Below the pieces are notes generated by a model. That model was given only the letters and a program-made list of their open reading frames with translations, had not been told where the DNA came from and ran no database searches. A stretch of DNA of 64,000 nt from Porodaedalea pini (taxonomy: Eukaryota; Basidiomycota; Agaricomycetes; Hymenochaetales; Hymenochaetaceae): contig NBAY01000032.1 of assembly GCA_002794775.1 (NCBI GenBank), positions 434,001 to 498,000 of the forward strand. The letters are read 5' to 3'. Shown here piece by piece: positions 1 to 12,900 of the stretch (its first letter is position 1; each line of letters begins with the position of its first letter). Both the position numbers and the translations under genes were made by a program.

Positions 1-1
1 A

Positions 2-3000
2 GATTTGGGGTGCACAGGGTCGTGCATTGACGTAAGGTTCATTGAAAGGTACGGATTAGAGACGAAACGTTATATCCGACCCCTTGCAGTACTCAATGCC
101 GATGGTACACACAATGAGGCCGGGTTGATCGAGAAGTACGTCGATGTTGAACTTACGATTGGCCACCATACGGAACAGATCGTCCTTGTGGTAACCTTGC
201 TGGCATCATCTAACATATTCCTAGGATACAACTGGCTTCGACGTCACAATCCTGAGGTTGACTGGAAGATGGGTATGCTCGACTTCACCTGCTGTCCAAG
301 CGAATGTGTGGTCGAGAGGGTTAAGGAAGAAGACGTGTAGAGGGTGAAAAAGGCCGTGGGAGAGATGAGGAGGGTGAGAGAGGTGCGAATGGACAAGATG
401 TCCTGGCCCACATATCTCAACGACTACGCCGACATCTTCAGCAAGAAAGGCTTTGAGAAGCTACCAGAACATCGACCCTGGGACCACATCATCAACCTGA
501 AACCTGACTTCAAACCTAGTGATTGCAAGATCTATCCGCTCACGCCAACTGAGCAACAATCGCTAAAGGACTTCCTCGATGAGAACTTGAAGTCTGGTCG
601 TATCCGACGATCAATATCGCCCATGGTGTCGCCCTTCTTCTTCATCAAGAAGGCTGACAAGTCGCTATGCCCGATCCAGGATTACTGTAAACTCAATGAC
701 GGTACAATCAAGAACAAGTATCCCCTCCCTCTCATCGACGAACTCGTTGACAAGGTCAAGAAAGCGAAGTACATCACTAAACTTGACCTTCGCTGGGGAT
801 ACTACAACATCCGGATCCGCGAAGGTGATGAGTGGAAGGCAGCCTTTCACATGAATATGGGTCTCTTTGAACCGACGGTCATGTTCTTCGGTCTCTGCAA
901 TGCACCGGCAACATTCCAAGCCTTCGTCAACCACATCTTCAAGGGACTAATCTATGATAACCTGATCATCGTCTATCTCGATGACATCCTCATTCTTTTG
1001 CAAACCCTTGAGGAACATATCGAGACGTCGAGGCGCATCCTTCAGATCTTGCGAGAAAACGGCCTGTACCTGAAGCCAGAAAAATGCGAGTTTGACACTA
1101 AGACCATGAAATACCTCAGACACATTGTCGGCAATGGCGAAATCAGGGCTGACCCGGCGAAGACAGAGGCAATTGCAGACTGGCCAGTCCCACAAAACCT
1201 CAAACAGCTACAACAATTCCTCGGCATGGGCAACTGGCTGCGATGATTCATCAAGGACTACAGCAAGGTAGTCCATCTGCTGATGTCACTGACAGGCAAG
1301 AAGGACTGGGTATGGGAGACTGAACAGCAGGAAGCGTTCAAGGAGTTGAGACGATGTCTCTGCTCACCTCCAGTCCTGGCCATCGCGAACGATGAGGGCC
1401 CTTTCCACGTCGAAGCAGACTCATCAAACTTCGCTCTTGGAGGAGTGTTGTTGCAGAAGCAGGAAGACAAGTGGAGGGTAGTCACCTACAGGTCGGAAGC
1501 GCTCCTGCCGGCGGAACGAAACTACGAGATCTATGACAAGGAGATGCTCGCGATCATTTCGGCACTCAAGGAGTGGAGGCAATACCTCCTCGGCACCCGG
1601 CACCCTATCGAGATCTGGTCTGATCATGCCAACCTCACCTATTTCAGGTCGGCGCAAAAGCTGAGCTATTGACAAGCTTGCTGGCAGACAGAGCTCGAAG
1701 AATTCAACTTCCACCTCGAGCACAAGTCAGGGAAGATGATGGGCAAGGCGGACTTACTGTTGCATAAGGCGGGCTATGATGAGGGCAAAGATGACAACGA
1801 CAGTGTCGTGTTCATCAAGGAGAAGTGGCTGAATTGTGGAGTGGTGAGGACGTCACGTGATGAGGTGTTGGACAGAATGGGTGAAGCACAGAGGGCGCAA
1901 CACGAGTCGGAAAGGCCGACAGGGATGACAGAGGTCGATGGGTTATGGTGGATGAGAGGCAAGGTGTACATGCCATCGTCAATGAAGGAGGCCGTATTGC
2001 AGGAATGTCATGACTCGGTACTGGCTGGACACCCAGGAGCGTCGAAAACGGTGGAGCTCATCCGTCGAGACTTCTGGTGGACGTCGATGTTCTCCGATGT
2101 CTGAGCATATGTCTGAGGGTGTGATTGCTGTCAGTGAACAAAGGCTCTGAGGGCGTCGAAGTCAAGGCCACTCCACCCAAACGCAGTCCCTGAAGGCCCC
2201 TGGGAAATCGTCACAGTCGATCTTATTGGAGAGCTCCCGGACTCCAAGGGGCACAATGCGATCTGCATCTTCGTTGATCGGTTCTTGAAACAGATGCACA
2301 CGGTCCCGATGATGATGAAGTTGTCGGTGGAAGGCATGGCTCAGCTGTACTGCGATCACGTCTTCTGCCTCCACGGCTTGCCAAAAAAGATCATCCATGA
2401 CTGAGGCACGCAGTTCGACGCGTCGATGATGAAGGAACTGTACAAACTCTTACACATTGAAGGCAACCCATCGACGGCGTATCACCCACAGACCGATGGT
2501 CAAACGGAACACGTTAACCAGGAGCTCGAACAGTACCTTCGACTCTTCGTTAACCATCGTCAATCGGACTGGAAGGACTGGCTCCCCCTCGCGGAGTTCG
2601 CATACAACAACCGCGAACACTCAGCGATGAAAATGTCCCCCTTCTATGCGAACACAGGACGTCACCCCTTGAGCTTTGACACAACACGAACCTCATCTGC
2701 CAACATGTCAGCGGAAGAATTTGCGAAGCACATCTAGGAGACTCATCGCGTTGCGAAGGACAACTTGGTCAAGGCGGCGGACGACATGAAGCGCTACCAC
2801 GACCGGACAGCAGGGACTTCGGTGGAGTACAAGGCTGGAGACAAGGTTTTCCTCAATGGGCAAAACATTAGCACAGATTTGCTGATGAAGAAACTTGCTG
2901 ACAAATGGTATGGTCCCTTCGAGATCGTCGACAAAGTGGGAGCTAGCACGTACAAACTCAGGCTCCCCAAGCGATGGAAAAAGGTCCACCCCATCTTCAA

Positions 3001-3367
3001 TGAAGCCCTGTTGAAACCCGCCATCGAACCATCCTTTGAAAGCCAGAAACAACCTCCACTGCCACCGCCCAACATCGTTGACAACAAAGAGGAATACGAG
3101 GTTCAGGAGGTTATCGACTCACGTCTGCACCGAGGAAAACTACAGTACCTCATCAAGTGGGTCAGATACAACGAACCGACTTGGCAGCCTGAGATGGACT
3201 TCGGTGAGAATGCAAAGGAGGCAATCACAGAGTTCTATCAGAAACACCCTGGCACTCCTCGAAAGCTCGACATTCCTCGCCAACGACTCCGTCCACTCTT
3301 CGTCGACACCGAGCCAGATAACTGCGATCTTGGTTGGTCGGGACGCCCAACCTTGAAGGGGGGGTAA
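2..3367 (+). pseudogene. pol: E1 pol (protease-RT-RNase H-integrase-chromodomain), nonsense-mutated
   Basis: Reading frame 2 runs the whole length without a frameshift. It shows the end of the protease (GCTGSCIDVRF), RT with the YLDDILIL catalytic box near 973-996, RNase H, a zinc-binding plus catalytic integrase, and a chromodomain near 3090-3230. About eight in-frame stops break it: TAG 338, TGA 1244, 1670, 2102, 2114, 2132, 2402 and TAG 2735. Where intact copy E4 can be compared, most TGA stops replace an arginine codon (CGA to TGA), for example in LRRFIKDYS and SDVRAYVRG. The pol stop TAA at 3365-3367 abuts the LTR. The protein cannot be made as it stands. Confidence 0.9.
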
Positions 3368-3790
3368 TGTCAGGACTCAAACCTTTCCTTTCTTTTCATT
3401 TTCCTTCTATCATTTCTTTTCTTTTAATTACTCCTTTTCATTATATTTAATTGTCTTTTCAATCATTTCCCACACTCCCTCCACATGACCTTCATTTGTT
3501 CCATTCTGTTCATTTATGTAACATTAGATAATATAGTCTCATGGTTGCTGCTATATAAGGTCTCAGGAATTGCATGAACTCCTTGTTCTGCTTTTCCTCT
3601 TACCTCCGCGACGACCTAGGTGAGACTCGTCCCCCTTGTATTAGTTTAGTCTTGTATTAATCCTCTTACCTCCACGACGACCTAGCCTGAGTAAGCATGT
3701 CCCGAGTCTACGCTCGAGTATAGCACGTCCCAGACAGCAGTCAGCCGAGGCCTGCCCAGTGCGAGTCGTCTCCCGGACTCCCACCTAACA
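3368..3790 (+). repeat. LTR of E1 (423 bp, long type)
   Basis: The LTR begins TGTCAGGACTC and ends CCACCTAACA (TG..CA). It has a TATA box at 3552-3559 and, about 33 nt on, GTTCTGCTTTT at 3585-3595, the likely 5' end of the element RNA. Two copies of a CTCTTACCTCC..GACGACCTAG unit about 63 bp apart mark the long LTR type, as opposed to the 360-bp type of E5. Confidence 0.93.
3552..3595 (+). promoter_or_regulatory. LTR core promoter and predicted RNA start
   Basis: TATATAAG lies at 3552-3559. The conserved GTTCTGCTTTT at 3585-3595 starts 33 nt after the first T of the TATA box. The same spacing is seen in the E4 and E5 LTRs. The RNA start itself is inferred from spacing and from its complementarity to the primer-binding stretch in E4 and E5. 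Confidence 0.65.
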
Positions 3791-4547
3791 CTCATCCCCA
3801 GCGTACATCGTCGCTGCTGACTCGCCTTCACTCGGTCTAGAGGAGCACTCCCCTCGATGGACTTGACATGTAAACCCCCTGAACGACAACCCTCAACCCT
3901 GCCCGGACGTTCTCGGATGTTCATGTATTACATAAACCTTCCAACCAACTTTTCCCGACCATTACTGCATTTGGATACCAACTCGACCTTAGGCAAGTTG
4001 ACATCCTGATAGGGAAACTCTCTCCCACCCTGGCCCTCTGCATCTCCCTTTGGTGGAGGAACCACTTAACTTGGATGTGGGTGACGTTACACGTCCAGTC
4101 GTCAACGTCGCTGTCGATTGTTATCTCCGCCGCATCGTTCCGCCTCATCATCAATTTTGCCGACGAACCCGTTCAACATTGGCGTAACCCTGGATCGAAC
4201 GCACAACCCATCCCTGTTCCTCCACTGTCGTCAAGATAGATCTCACCGATGAACAGCGATGGGCCCTTCCTGCATCGGCACGTTGGAATCCGGACTGACC
4301 AGGCTACGTCACAACCAACAACAGTGGCGTTGTACATGATATCTGGTGGAGTGAAGTCCAGCACAGCTGGTATTCATCAGACAAACAAGGAAGGAGAGCG
4401 AGGTGGCCCCCAGCTGCTCCATCATCACCTGCACCATTGACGTCCACGGTCCTTCTACCTCTGACTCTAGGCCCTTACCGCGAGACTTGTAGAGACTCTT
4501 CACTGCCAACCCCCCCTGAACCTTCAATGCCCATGCCCGAACCCGCA
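3791..4547 (+). other. E2 leader (untranslated region before gag)
   Basis: Non-coding leader of about 757 bp between the LTR junction and the gag ATG. It matches, position by position, the leaders of E4 (59493-60196, minus) and E5 (61392-62114, minus). No separate gene is seen. Confidence 0.75.
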
Positions 4548-5669
4548 ATGTCAGCAGGAGGTTTCAGTCAGCAGCAGATGGAGCAGATCACAGCGATCAT
4601 CGCAGGTGCCTTCACCCATCAGGCGAACAATGCCCCGGCACCAGTCACTACAGCTAATCCCCTGACCCCCAGTATCGACATCGCCCGGCCACATGAATTC
4701 ACTGGCGGCGACGATTACTTGGACTTCAGATGCAAGATCCTTCTTTTCATCTCTGCGAACCCAAACAGGTATCCCACGTTGGAAAGCAAGATCTACATTG
4801 CCCTCTCCTACCTAAAGGGTGGCAATGTGGCGACATGGGTGCAGAACTACGTGGAGGAGTCAACGACAGCAGGCATTGTGACCTTCACTGATAGCTGGGT
4901 GAGATTCCAGGAATGCCTAGACGCCTCATTCGATGACCCGAACCAAAAGGAGAAGGCACTAGCGAAGTTCCGAATGAAGGTTCAGAAGGACCTCACCGCT
5001 GATGAGTTCTTCCAGGACCTTGATGTCGTCATCACGAGAGCAGGGCTGACAGACGACAGCATCATCTGTGACTGTCTAAAGTGAGCGATGAACATCGAGG
5101 TGGTATGAGGAGTGCTGAGGTCGACGCCGGTCCTGACAACATACGATGCCTGGAAGAAGAAGGCCATCGAGATCGACTGAGGCGAGCAACAGATCTGGGC
5201 AATCCAGCGAGGTCACACATTCCTGCTTCCACCATGCCAGCAGCAGCAACAAGTGCCCCTGGCTCACCATCAGATCGCAGCCCCCCACATCGACAAATGC
5301 GACATGACTGGCATCACTTTTGGAGGTGCCGGCCAGCCGATGGACGTCTTGATGAATGAGGTGCAACGCCGACACGCATGCTGGATCTGTGGCCAGCTGG
5401 GTCACTTCAAGGACAAGTGCCCACAAGGACAGGGAATTGTGCAGCGTATGCTGCAGATGATGGCGCCCGGCGAACGTCGCCTCCTCGCCGATGAGCTAGG
5501 TGCAATGAAGGAATCGGCATTCGAGAAAGTCATAGACACTCGAAGGTCGACAGTGGAGGACTACGAGGAAGAGGAGGGAGATGATGAAGAGGTCGTTGAC
5601 TTGCAGGGTTTTGTGAGTGGTCAGGCGTGGCCATCGGGGCGACTGACCGAGAAGAACAAAGAACTTTGA
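4548..5669 (+). pseudogene. gag: E2 gag with CCHC zinc knuckle, three stops
   Basis: The frame starts at MSAGGFSQQQMEQI, the same start as intact gag of E4. It has a capsid-like central region and a knuckle CWICGQLGHFKDKC (CX2CX4HX4C) at about 5378-5420. In-frame TGA codons lie at 5082, 5106 and 5178; two of them clearly replace arginine. The normal gag stop after GQA has become TGG, so the frame runs on to 5669. The frameshift heptamer at 5606-5612 remains in the correct phase. Confidence 0.87.
5606..5648 (+). promoter_or_regulatory. Predicted -1 ribosomal frameshift site of E2
   Basis: GGGTTTT (5606-5612) is in the gag phase G GGT TTT, the canonical X XXY YYZ slippery form. After a 6-nt spacer, GGTCAG (5619-5624) can pair with CTGACC (5643-5648). 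The pol frame opens in the -1 frame just here. The same heptamer, spacer and stem occur in E4 and E5. Confidence 0.7.
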
Positions 5670-8600
5670 ATCGAGATCCGCTAAAATATAACCAACCATC
5701 TGTACAATACGTAGATGCAAATGACATTGATGGTTTTCCCGATTACGAAGTCCCCACCGGTGTGAACGAGAATAGTGAGTACGAGCAACTGTTCGTGAGG
5801 GGAACTGGCGGACGCCAGCTGGACCTCCTCCTGAATGTCAGATGTAATGTGGAGGGTGAGATGAGGGAGGTGGACGTGCATGCCCTCGTGGATTCGGGGT
5901 GTATGGGGTCATGCATTGACGTGAGGTTCGTCGAGCACTATGGGTTGGAAACCAAGCACTACATCAGACCCCTTGCGGTGCTCAATGCAGATGGCATGCA
6001 CAATGAGGCCAGTTTGATCGAGAGATACGTCAACATCGAGCTAATGATTGGACATCACAAGGAAAGGATCATCCTTGTGGTGACATCCCTGGCGTCGTCA
6101 AACATCTTCCTGGGCTATGACTGGCTTCGACGCCACAACCCAGAAGTCAACTGGAAGACGGGTTTGATTGAATTCACCCACTGTCCAGAGGAATGTGCGA
6201 TCAAGAAAGAGGTTGTGGAAGAGATGAGGAGGGTGAGAGAGGTGCGAATGGACAAGGTGTCCTGGCCTGCATACCTCAACAACTTTGCTGACATCTTCAG
6301 TGAGAAAGGCTTCAAAAAGCTACTGGAACATCGCCCCTGGGATCACGTCATTGACTTGAAACCCGACTTCAAGCCTAGCGACTGTAAGATCTATCCACTG
6401 ACACCAACGGAACAGGAGTCGCTGAAGGATTTCCTTGAGGAAAACCTGAAGTCAGGTCGCATACAAAAGTCAATTTCGCTGATGGCATCACCTTTCTTCT
6501 TCATCAAGAAGGCCGACAAGTCTCTACACCCAATTCAGGACTACCAGAAGCTTAACGAGGGGACAATCAAGAACAAGTACCCTCTCCCCCTCATCGACGA
6601 ACTTGTCAACAAGGTCAAGAAGGCAAAGTTCATCACCAAGCTTGACCTTCGCTGGGGATACTACAACGTCCAGAGAACATGGGTCTCTTCAAACCGACAG
6701 TCATGTTCTTTGGTCTTTGCAATGCACTGGCGACATTCCAGGCTTTTGTCAACCACATCTTCAAGGGACTGATCTATGATAACTTGATCATCGTCTACCT
6801 CGACGACATACTGATTCTCTCGCAAACTCTCGAGGAACATATCAAGACGTCGAGGTGCATCCTTCAGATCTTGCGAGAGAACGACCTGTATCTGAAACCG
6901 GAGAAGTGCGAGTTTGATGCCAAGGTTGTGAAGTACCTTGGCCACATCGTTGGTAATGGCGAGATCAGGGCTGACCCGGTGAAGACGGAAGTGATCACAG
7001 ACTGGCCAGCCCCATGAAACCTCAAACAGCTGCAACAATTCCTCGGCATGGGCAACTGGCTGCGACGGTTCATCAAGGACTACAGCAAGGTAGTCCATCT
7101 GCTGACGTCGCTGACAGGCAAGAAGGAATGGGTATGGGAGACCGAACAGCAGGAAGTGTTTGAGGAGTTGAGACGATGTCTCTGCTCACCTCCAGTCCTA
7201 GCCATCACAAATGATGAGGGCCCTTTCCATATCAAAGTGGACTCATCAAACTTCGCACTTGGAGGTGTGTTGTTGCAGAAGCAGGAAGACAAGTGGAGGG
7301 TAGTCGCCTACAGGTCAGAAGCACTCCTACCGGCAGAACGAAACTATGAGATCTACAACAAGGAGATGCTCACAATCATTTCGGCACTCAAGGAGTGGAG
7401 ACAGTACCTTCTCGGTGCCTGTCACCCTATCGAGATCTGGTCCGATCACGCCAATCTCACCTACTTCAGGTCAGCGCAAAAGCTGAGCTATTGACAAGCT
7501 CGCTGGCGGACAGAGCTCGAGGAATTCGACTTCCACCTCAAACACAAATCGGGGAAGACGATGGGCAAGGCGGACCTGCTGTCACGCAAGACGGGCTACG
7601 ATGAAGGCAAGGATGACAACGACGGGGTTGTCTTCATCAAGGAGAAGTGGCTGAACCGAGGAGTGGTGAGGACGTCACGTGATGAGTTGTTGGAACGAGT
7701 GGGTGATGTGCAGAGGGCACAGGACAAGTCGGAGAGGCTGACGGGACTGACGGAAGTTGACAGGTTGCAGCGCATGAAAGGCAAGGTGTACATGCTGTCA
7801 ACGATGAAGGAAGCAGTGCTGAGAGAATGCCATGACTCGACCCTGGCAGGACACCCTGGATCGTCAAAGATGGTTGAACTGGTACGTCGAGATTTCTGGT
7901 GGGCGTCCATGTTCTCTGACATCTGAGCGTATGTCCGAGGGTGTGATCGCTGTCAACAAACAAAGGCTCTGAGGGCATCGAGGTCAAGGCCACTCCACCC
8001 GAATGCGGTCCCTGAGGGTCCTTGGGAAATTATTACAGTCGATCTCATTGGAGAGCTCCTAGACTTGAAGGGACATAACGTGATCTGCATTGTCGTGGAT
8101 AGATTCTCGAAGCAGATGCACGTGATCCTGACAACAACAAAGCTGTCAGCGGAAGGCATGGCTCAGTTGTACTGCGACCACGTCTTCTGCCTCCATGGCC
8201 TACCGAAGAAGATCATCCATGACCATGGCATGCAGTTTGATGCGTCAATGATGAAGGAGCTATACAAACTCCTGCACATTGAAGGCAACCTGTCAACGGC
8301 ATATCACCCGCAGATGGACGGTCAGACTGAACACATTAACCAAGAGCTCGAACAGTACCTTAGGCTCTTTGTTAACCATCGACAATTGGACTGGAAGGAC
8401 TGGCTCCCCCTCACAGAATTCGCATACAACAACTGCAAACACTCGGCAACAAAGATGTCTCCCTTCTACGCGAACACTGGATGTCACCCTATGAGCTTTG
8501 ACACAGTACAAACTTCCTCTGCCAACATGTCAGCGGAAGAATTTGCGAAGCACATCAAGGAAACTCATCGTGTTGCGAAGGACAACCTGGTCAAGGCAGC

Positions 8601-9189
8601 GGAGGACATGAAGCGCTACCATGACCAGATGGCAGAAACATCGGTGGAGTACCAGGCTGGTGACAAGGTCTTCCTCAATGGACGAAACATCAGTACAGAC
8701 TCGCCAACAAAGAAGCTTGCTGATAAGTGGTATGGTCCCTTCGACGTTGTCGACAAGGTGGGAGCAAGTGCATACAAGCTCAAGCTCCCAAAGCAATGGA
8801 AAAAGGTCCACCCCATCTTCAACAAAGCTCTACTAAAGCCCGCTGTCAAACCAGCCTTCGAAGGCCAGAAACAACAGTCACCGCCACCACTGGAGATTGT
8901 CAACAATGAGGAAGAATACGAGGTCGAGGAGGTCATCGACTCACGTCTGCATCGAGGAAAACTGCAGTACCTCATCAAGTGGGTCGGATACAACGAACCG
9001 ACTTGGCAGCCTGAGATGGACTTTAGTGAGAACGCAAAGGAGGTGATCACTGAGTTCTATCAGAAACACCCCAGCGCTCCTCAAAAACTCGACATTCCTC
9101 ACCAATGACTCCGTCCACTCTTCGTCGACACCGAGCCAGACAACCGTGATCTTGGTTGGTCAGGATGCCCAACCTTGAGGGGGGGGTAA
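5612..9189 (+). pseudogene. pol: E2 pol, broken by a small deletion and stops
   Basis: Entered in the -1 frame from the slippery site. Visible in order: protease with DSGCMGSCIDVRF near 5893-5930, RT, RNase H, integrase HHCC/DDE and chromodomain (near 8925-9060). Against E4, about 40 bp is missing near 6673, between the TACAACGTCC stretch and ATGGGTCTC. This shifts the frame and removes part of RT. TGA stops at 7015, 7492, 7924 and 9106 replace arginines. TAA at 9187-9189 abuts the 3' LTR. Confidence 0.88.
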
Positions 9190-9614
9190 TGTCAGGATTC
9201 GAACTTTTCCCTTCTTTTATTTTCCTTTTTATCATTTCTTTTCTTTTAATCGCTCCTTTTCATTATAATTAATCATCTTTTTCAATCATTTCCCACACTC
9301 TTTTCACATGACCTTCATTCGTTCCATTCTGTTTGCTTAGGTAACATTAGGTAATATAGTCTCACGGTCATCACTATATAAGGTCTCAGGAATTGCATGA
9401 ACTCCTTGTTCTGCTTTTCCTCTTACCTCCACGACGACCTAGGTGAGACTCATCCCCCTTGTATTAGTTTAGTCTTGTATTAATCCTCTTACCTCCATGA
9501 CAACCTAGCCTGAGTATAGTGTGCCCTGAGCCCCCGCTCGAGTACAGCACGTCCTAGATGACAGTCAGCCGAGGCCTGCCCAGTCCGAGTCGTCTCCTGG
9601 ACTCCCACCTAACA
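9190..9614 (+). repeat. LTR of E2 (425 bp, long type)
   Basis: TGTCAGGATTC to CCACCTAACA, colinear with the E1 LTR including the TATA box and both 63-bp units. It follows a run of Gs (polypurine tract) and the pol stop. The next bases, GCATA (9615-9619), are proposed as the right copy of the E2 target duplication inside E3. Confidence 0.92.
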
Positions 9615-9966
9615 GCATAACCCTACATTGAACAATCAGCCTATCCCTGTTTCCTCACCATTTTAGCCAAGATAAATCTCATAGAGGAACAGCGACAGGC
9701 TCTCCTCTCTTTGTCATAATACAACTCAGAACAATACTTGTATATAGCAACAAACATTGAAGGCACCATCTATAACATCTGGTAGAGCAATATCAGAAGG
9801 ACTTGGTATACAACCACCAAAGACACAGGCAGATTTTGATAGACACCAGCTACTCTGTTGTCATTAGCAATATTGACATCATCAGTTGTCCTCTCTCATG
9901 ATTCAGAAAGCTATTGCTCACCCCATTGAGACTCATCACTCCCAACACCGACCCCTGCATCCACTA

Positions 9967-12900
9967 CAATATTGACAGGTTTCTCACCTCAACAACAGCA
10001 GGAGCTTGTGACATCAATTGCCACAGCTTTTGCTCACCAAGCAGTGAATGCCCCTGCCACCCAAGCTATAGCTGTTCAGGCTCCTATCATCAACATTGCC
10101 TAGCCATGCAAATTTGCTGGCAGTGATAATTACCTCAAGTTCAAGTGTGAAGTCACCCTCTTCATCTCAGCAAATCCCAGTAAGTTCTCAAATTTGAAGA
10201 GTAAGATCTTTCTTACCTTATCATACCTCAAAGGCAAAAATGCATTGACATGAGCACAGAACTACATTGAAGAGTTCACAATTATAGGTGTCATAAACCT
10301 GATGGAGATTTGAGAGATTCCAAGAGTGTCTGGACACATTGTTCAATGATCTGAATTGAAAGGAACAGGCATTGGCAAAGTTCTGCAGTATGGTCCAGAA
10401 GGATCTCATCACAGATGAGTTCTTCCAGAAATTCAATGTTGTGCTCATGATAGCTGACTTGAAGGGAGTGCATAATAATAGCATGGTGTGCAATCACCTG
10501 AAGCAAGTGTTGCATATCAAGGTGGTTCAAGGCATCTTGCAGTTGACATTAATTTTGACAATGTATGCAGCCTGGAGAACAAAGGCCACTAAGATTAATC
10601 ATGTCAAACAATAAGTATGCATGCTACAATAAGGATGCCAGATACCATCTTTGTGTCCCCAGCCACAACAACAGCAGGTGAGACAACTGCCCACACAACA
10701 GATTGTGGCTACCCCACACACCAACAGATGCAATGCAACTAGTGTTACCTTCAGTGAAGCTTGCCAACCGATGGACATCTCCATGAATGAGACACAACAA
10801 CGAGAAGTATGCTGAATCTGCAGCCAGCTCAGACATTTTAAGGCACAGTGTCCTCAAGGCAAGGTAATCATACAGTGCATGCTGCAGATCATGAAGCTGA
10901 CAGAGTGTTGTATCCTCACTAACAAACTCAGAGTGATGAAGGAGTCAGTGTTTGAAGAAGTCATAGACACTTGAAGGTTGACAGTGGAGGATGATAGTGA
11001 GGAGGAAGACAATGATGATGAGATCGTTGACTCACAGGATTTTACAAGTGGTCAGGTGTAACTACTGAGGTGACTGACCAGGAAGATCAAGGAGTTTCAA
11101 GTTTGGATTCATTAAAATATAACCAACTTTCTATACAATATGTAGATGTAAACAGTGTTGATAGTTTTTCTGACTATGAAACTTTTACTAGTGTGAGCAA
11201 GGGTGACGAACATGAGCAGTTGTTTATAAGAGGAACTGGCAGACACCAGCTGGACCTTCTCTTAACCATCAGACAAGAAGTGGTCAGTGAAGTAAGAGAG
11301 GTAGACATGCATGCCCTCATAGATTCAGATTGTATAGGGTCATGCATCAATGTGGGGTTCATCAAAAGGTACAGGTTAGAGACAAAATGCTATATTCAAC
11401 CCCTCATAGTGCTCAATGCTGATAGTATGCACAACAAGGCCAGTTTGATCAAGGAGTATGTTGATGTTAAGCTGATGATTAGCCACCATAAGGAACAAAT
11501 CATACATCATTGGCATCATCAAATATTTTCCTGGGCTACGACTAGCTCTAATGTTACAATCTAGAAGTTGACTGAGCGACAGGTATAATTGAATTCACCC
11601 GCTGCCCCAATAAATGTGCAATGAAGAAGGAGGTGGTAGAAGAGATAAGGAGGGTACAAGAGGTATGAATGGATAAGGTGTCCTGGCCTACATATCTCAA
11701 TGACTATGTTGATGTCTTCTCAGAGAAGGGGTTCAAGAAGCTACTGGAACATTGACCTTGGGACCATGTCATCAACCTGAAGCCTGACTTCAAATCCAGC
11801 AACTGCAAGATCTACTTACTCATCCTAGCTGAGCAACAGTCACTGAAGGACTTCATGGATAAAAACCTTAAGTCCAGAAGGACTTGGAAATTGATCTCAC
11901 TGATGGCGTCCCTCTTTCTCTTCATTAAGAAGCCTGACAAGTCTCTGTGTCTAATTCAGGACTACTAGAAGCTCAATGAGGGTACAATAAAGAATAAGTA
12001 CTCTCTTCCCCTCATCGATGAACTTGTTGACAAGGTCAAGAAGACAAAGTTCATTATGAAGCTTGACCTTTGATAGGGGTATTACAACATCTGGATCTGT
12101 GAGGGTGACAAATGGAAGGCAGCATTCTGCACCAACCTAGGTCTGTTCGAGCCAACCATCATATTCTTTAGCCTTTATAATACACTGGTGACCTTTCAGG
12201 CCTTCGTTAACTACATCTTTAAAGATCTGATCTATGCGAACTTGATCATCATCTACCTTGATGATATCCTCATCCTCTCAGACACACTTGAAGTGCACAT
12301 CAAGATAACGAAATAAGTAATGCAGATCCTTCAAGAGAACAGCCTGTACCTAAAGCTGGAGAAGTGTGAGTTCAATGTCAAAATTATGAAGTACCTCAGA
12401 CACATCATTGGCAATGGTGAAGTCAAGGCTGACTTGGCTAAGACAAAGGCAATCACAGACTGGCCCATACCAAAGAATCTCAAGGAACTCTAGCAGTTCC
12501 TCAGTATGGGTAACTGGTTGTGACAGTTCATCAAGGACTACAGCAAAATAGTTCAGCCACTGATGTTGTTAACCAGTAAGAAGAGCTAGGTATGGGAGAC
12601 CGAATAGCAGGAAGTGTTCGAGAAACTGAAGCATCATCTCAGTTCACCTCCAGTCTTAGTGATTGCTGATAACAAGGGCCCTTTCTGCATTGAGGCAGAC
12701 TCATCAAACTTTGCTCTGGGTAGCACATTGCTACAGAGGCAGGATGGCAAGTGGAGGGTCATTGCATATAGGTCTAAAGCACTATTGCCTGCTAAATGAA
12801 ACTATAAGATCTATGACAAAGAGATGCTCACCATCATTTTGGCACTAAAGGAGTAGCATTAGTACCTCCTTGGTGCCTATCTCAAGTTTGACATCTTGTC

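Larger units (their letters stand above)
1..3790 (+). mobile_element. Ty3/gypsy chromovirus E1, 3' part only
   Basis: This is the right-hand part of a Ty3/gypsy LTR retrotransposon. The window opens inside the protease, and the element ends with its 3' LTR at 3368-3790. Order seen: protease, reverse transcriptase, RNase H, integrase, chromodomain, polypurine tract, LTR. The base right after the LTR (3791) belongs to the leader of another copy, E2. The PBS-proximal 22 bp that follow the LTR in intact copy E4 are absent there. The simplest reading is that E1 inserted into the E2 leader, with CTCAT at 3791-3795 as the right copy of its target duplication. The left copy and the 5' LTR lie outside the window. 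Confidence 0.9.
3791..9614 (+). mobile_element. Ty3/gypsy chromovirus E2 (leader, gag, pol, 3' LTR)
   Basis: An internal region plus 3' LTR of the same family. The leader at 3791-4547 matches the E4 leader but lacks the first 22 bp after the LTR, including the primer-binding stretch. This fits interruption by E1 at that point rather than loss. gag and pol are both recognisable but broken by CGA to TGA stops and one frameshifting deletion near 6673. Its own 5' LTR should lie left of the window beyond E1. CpG density is between that of E1 and E3. Confidence 0.88.
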
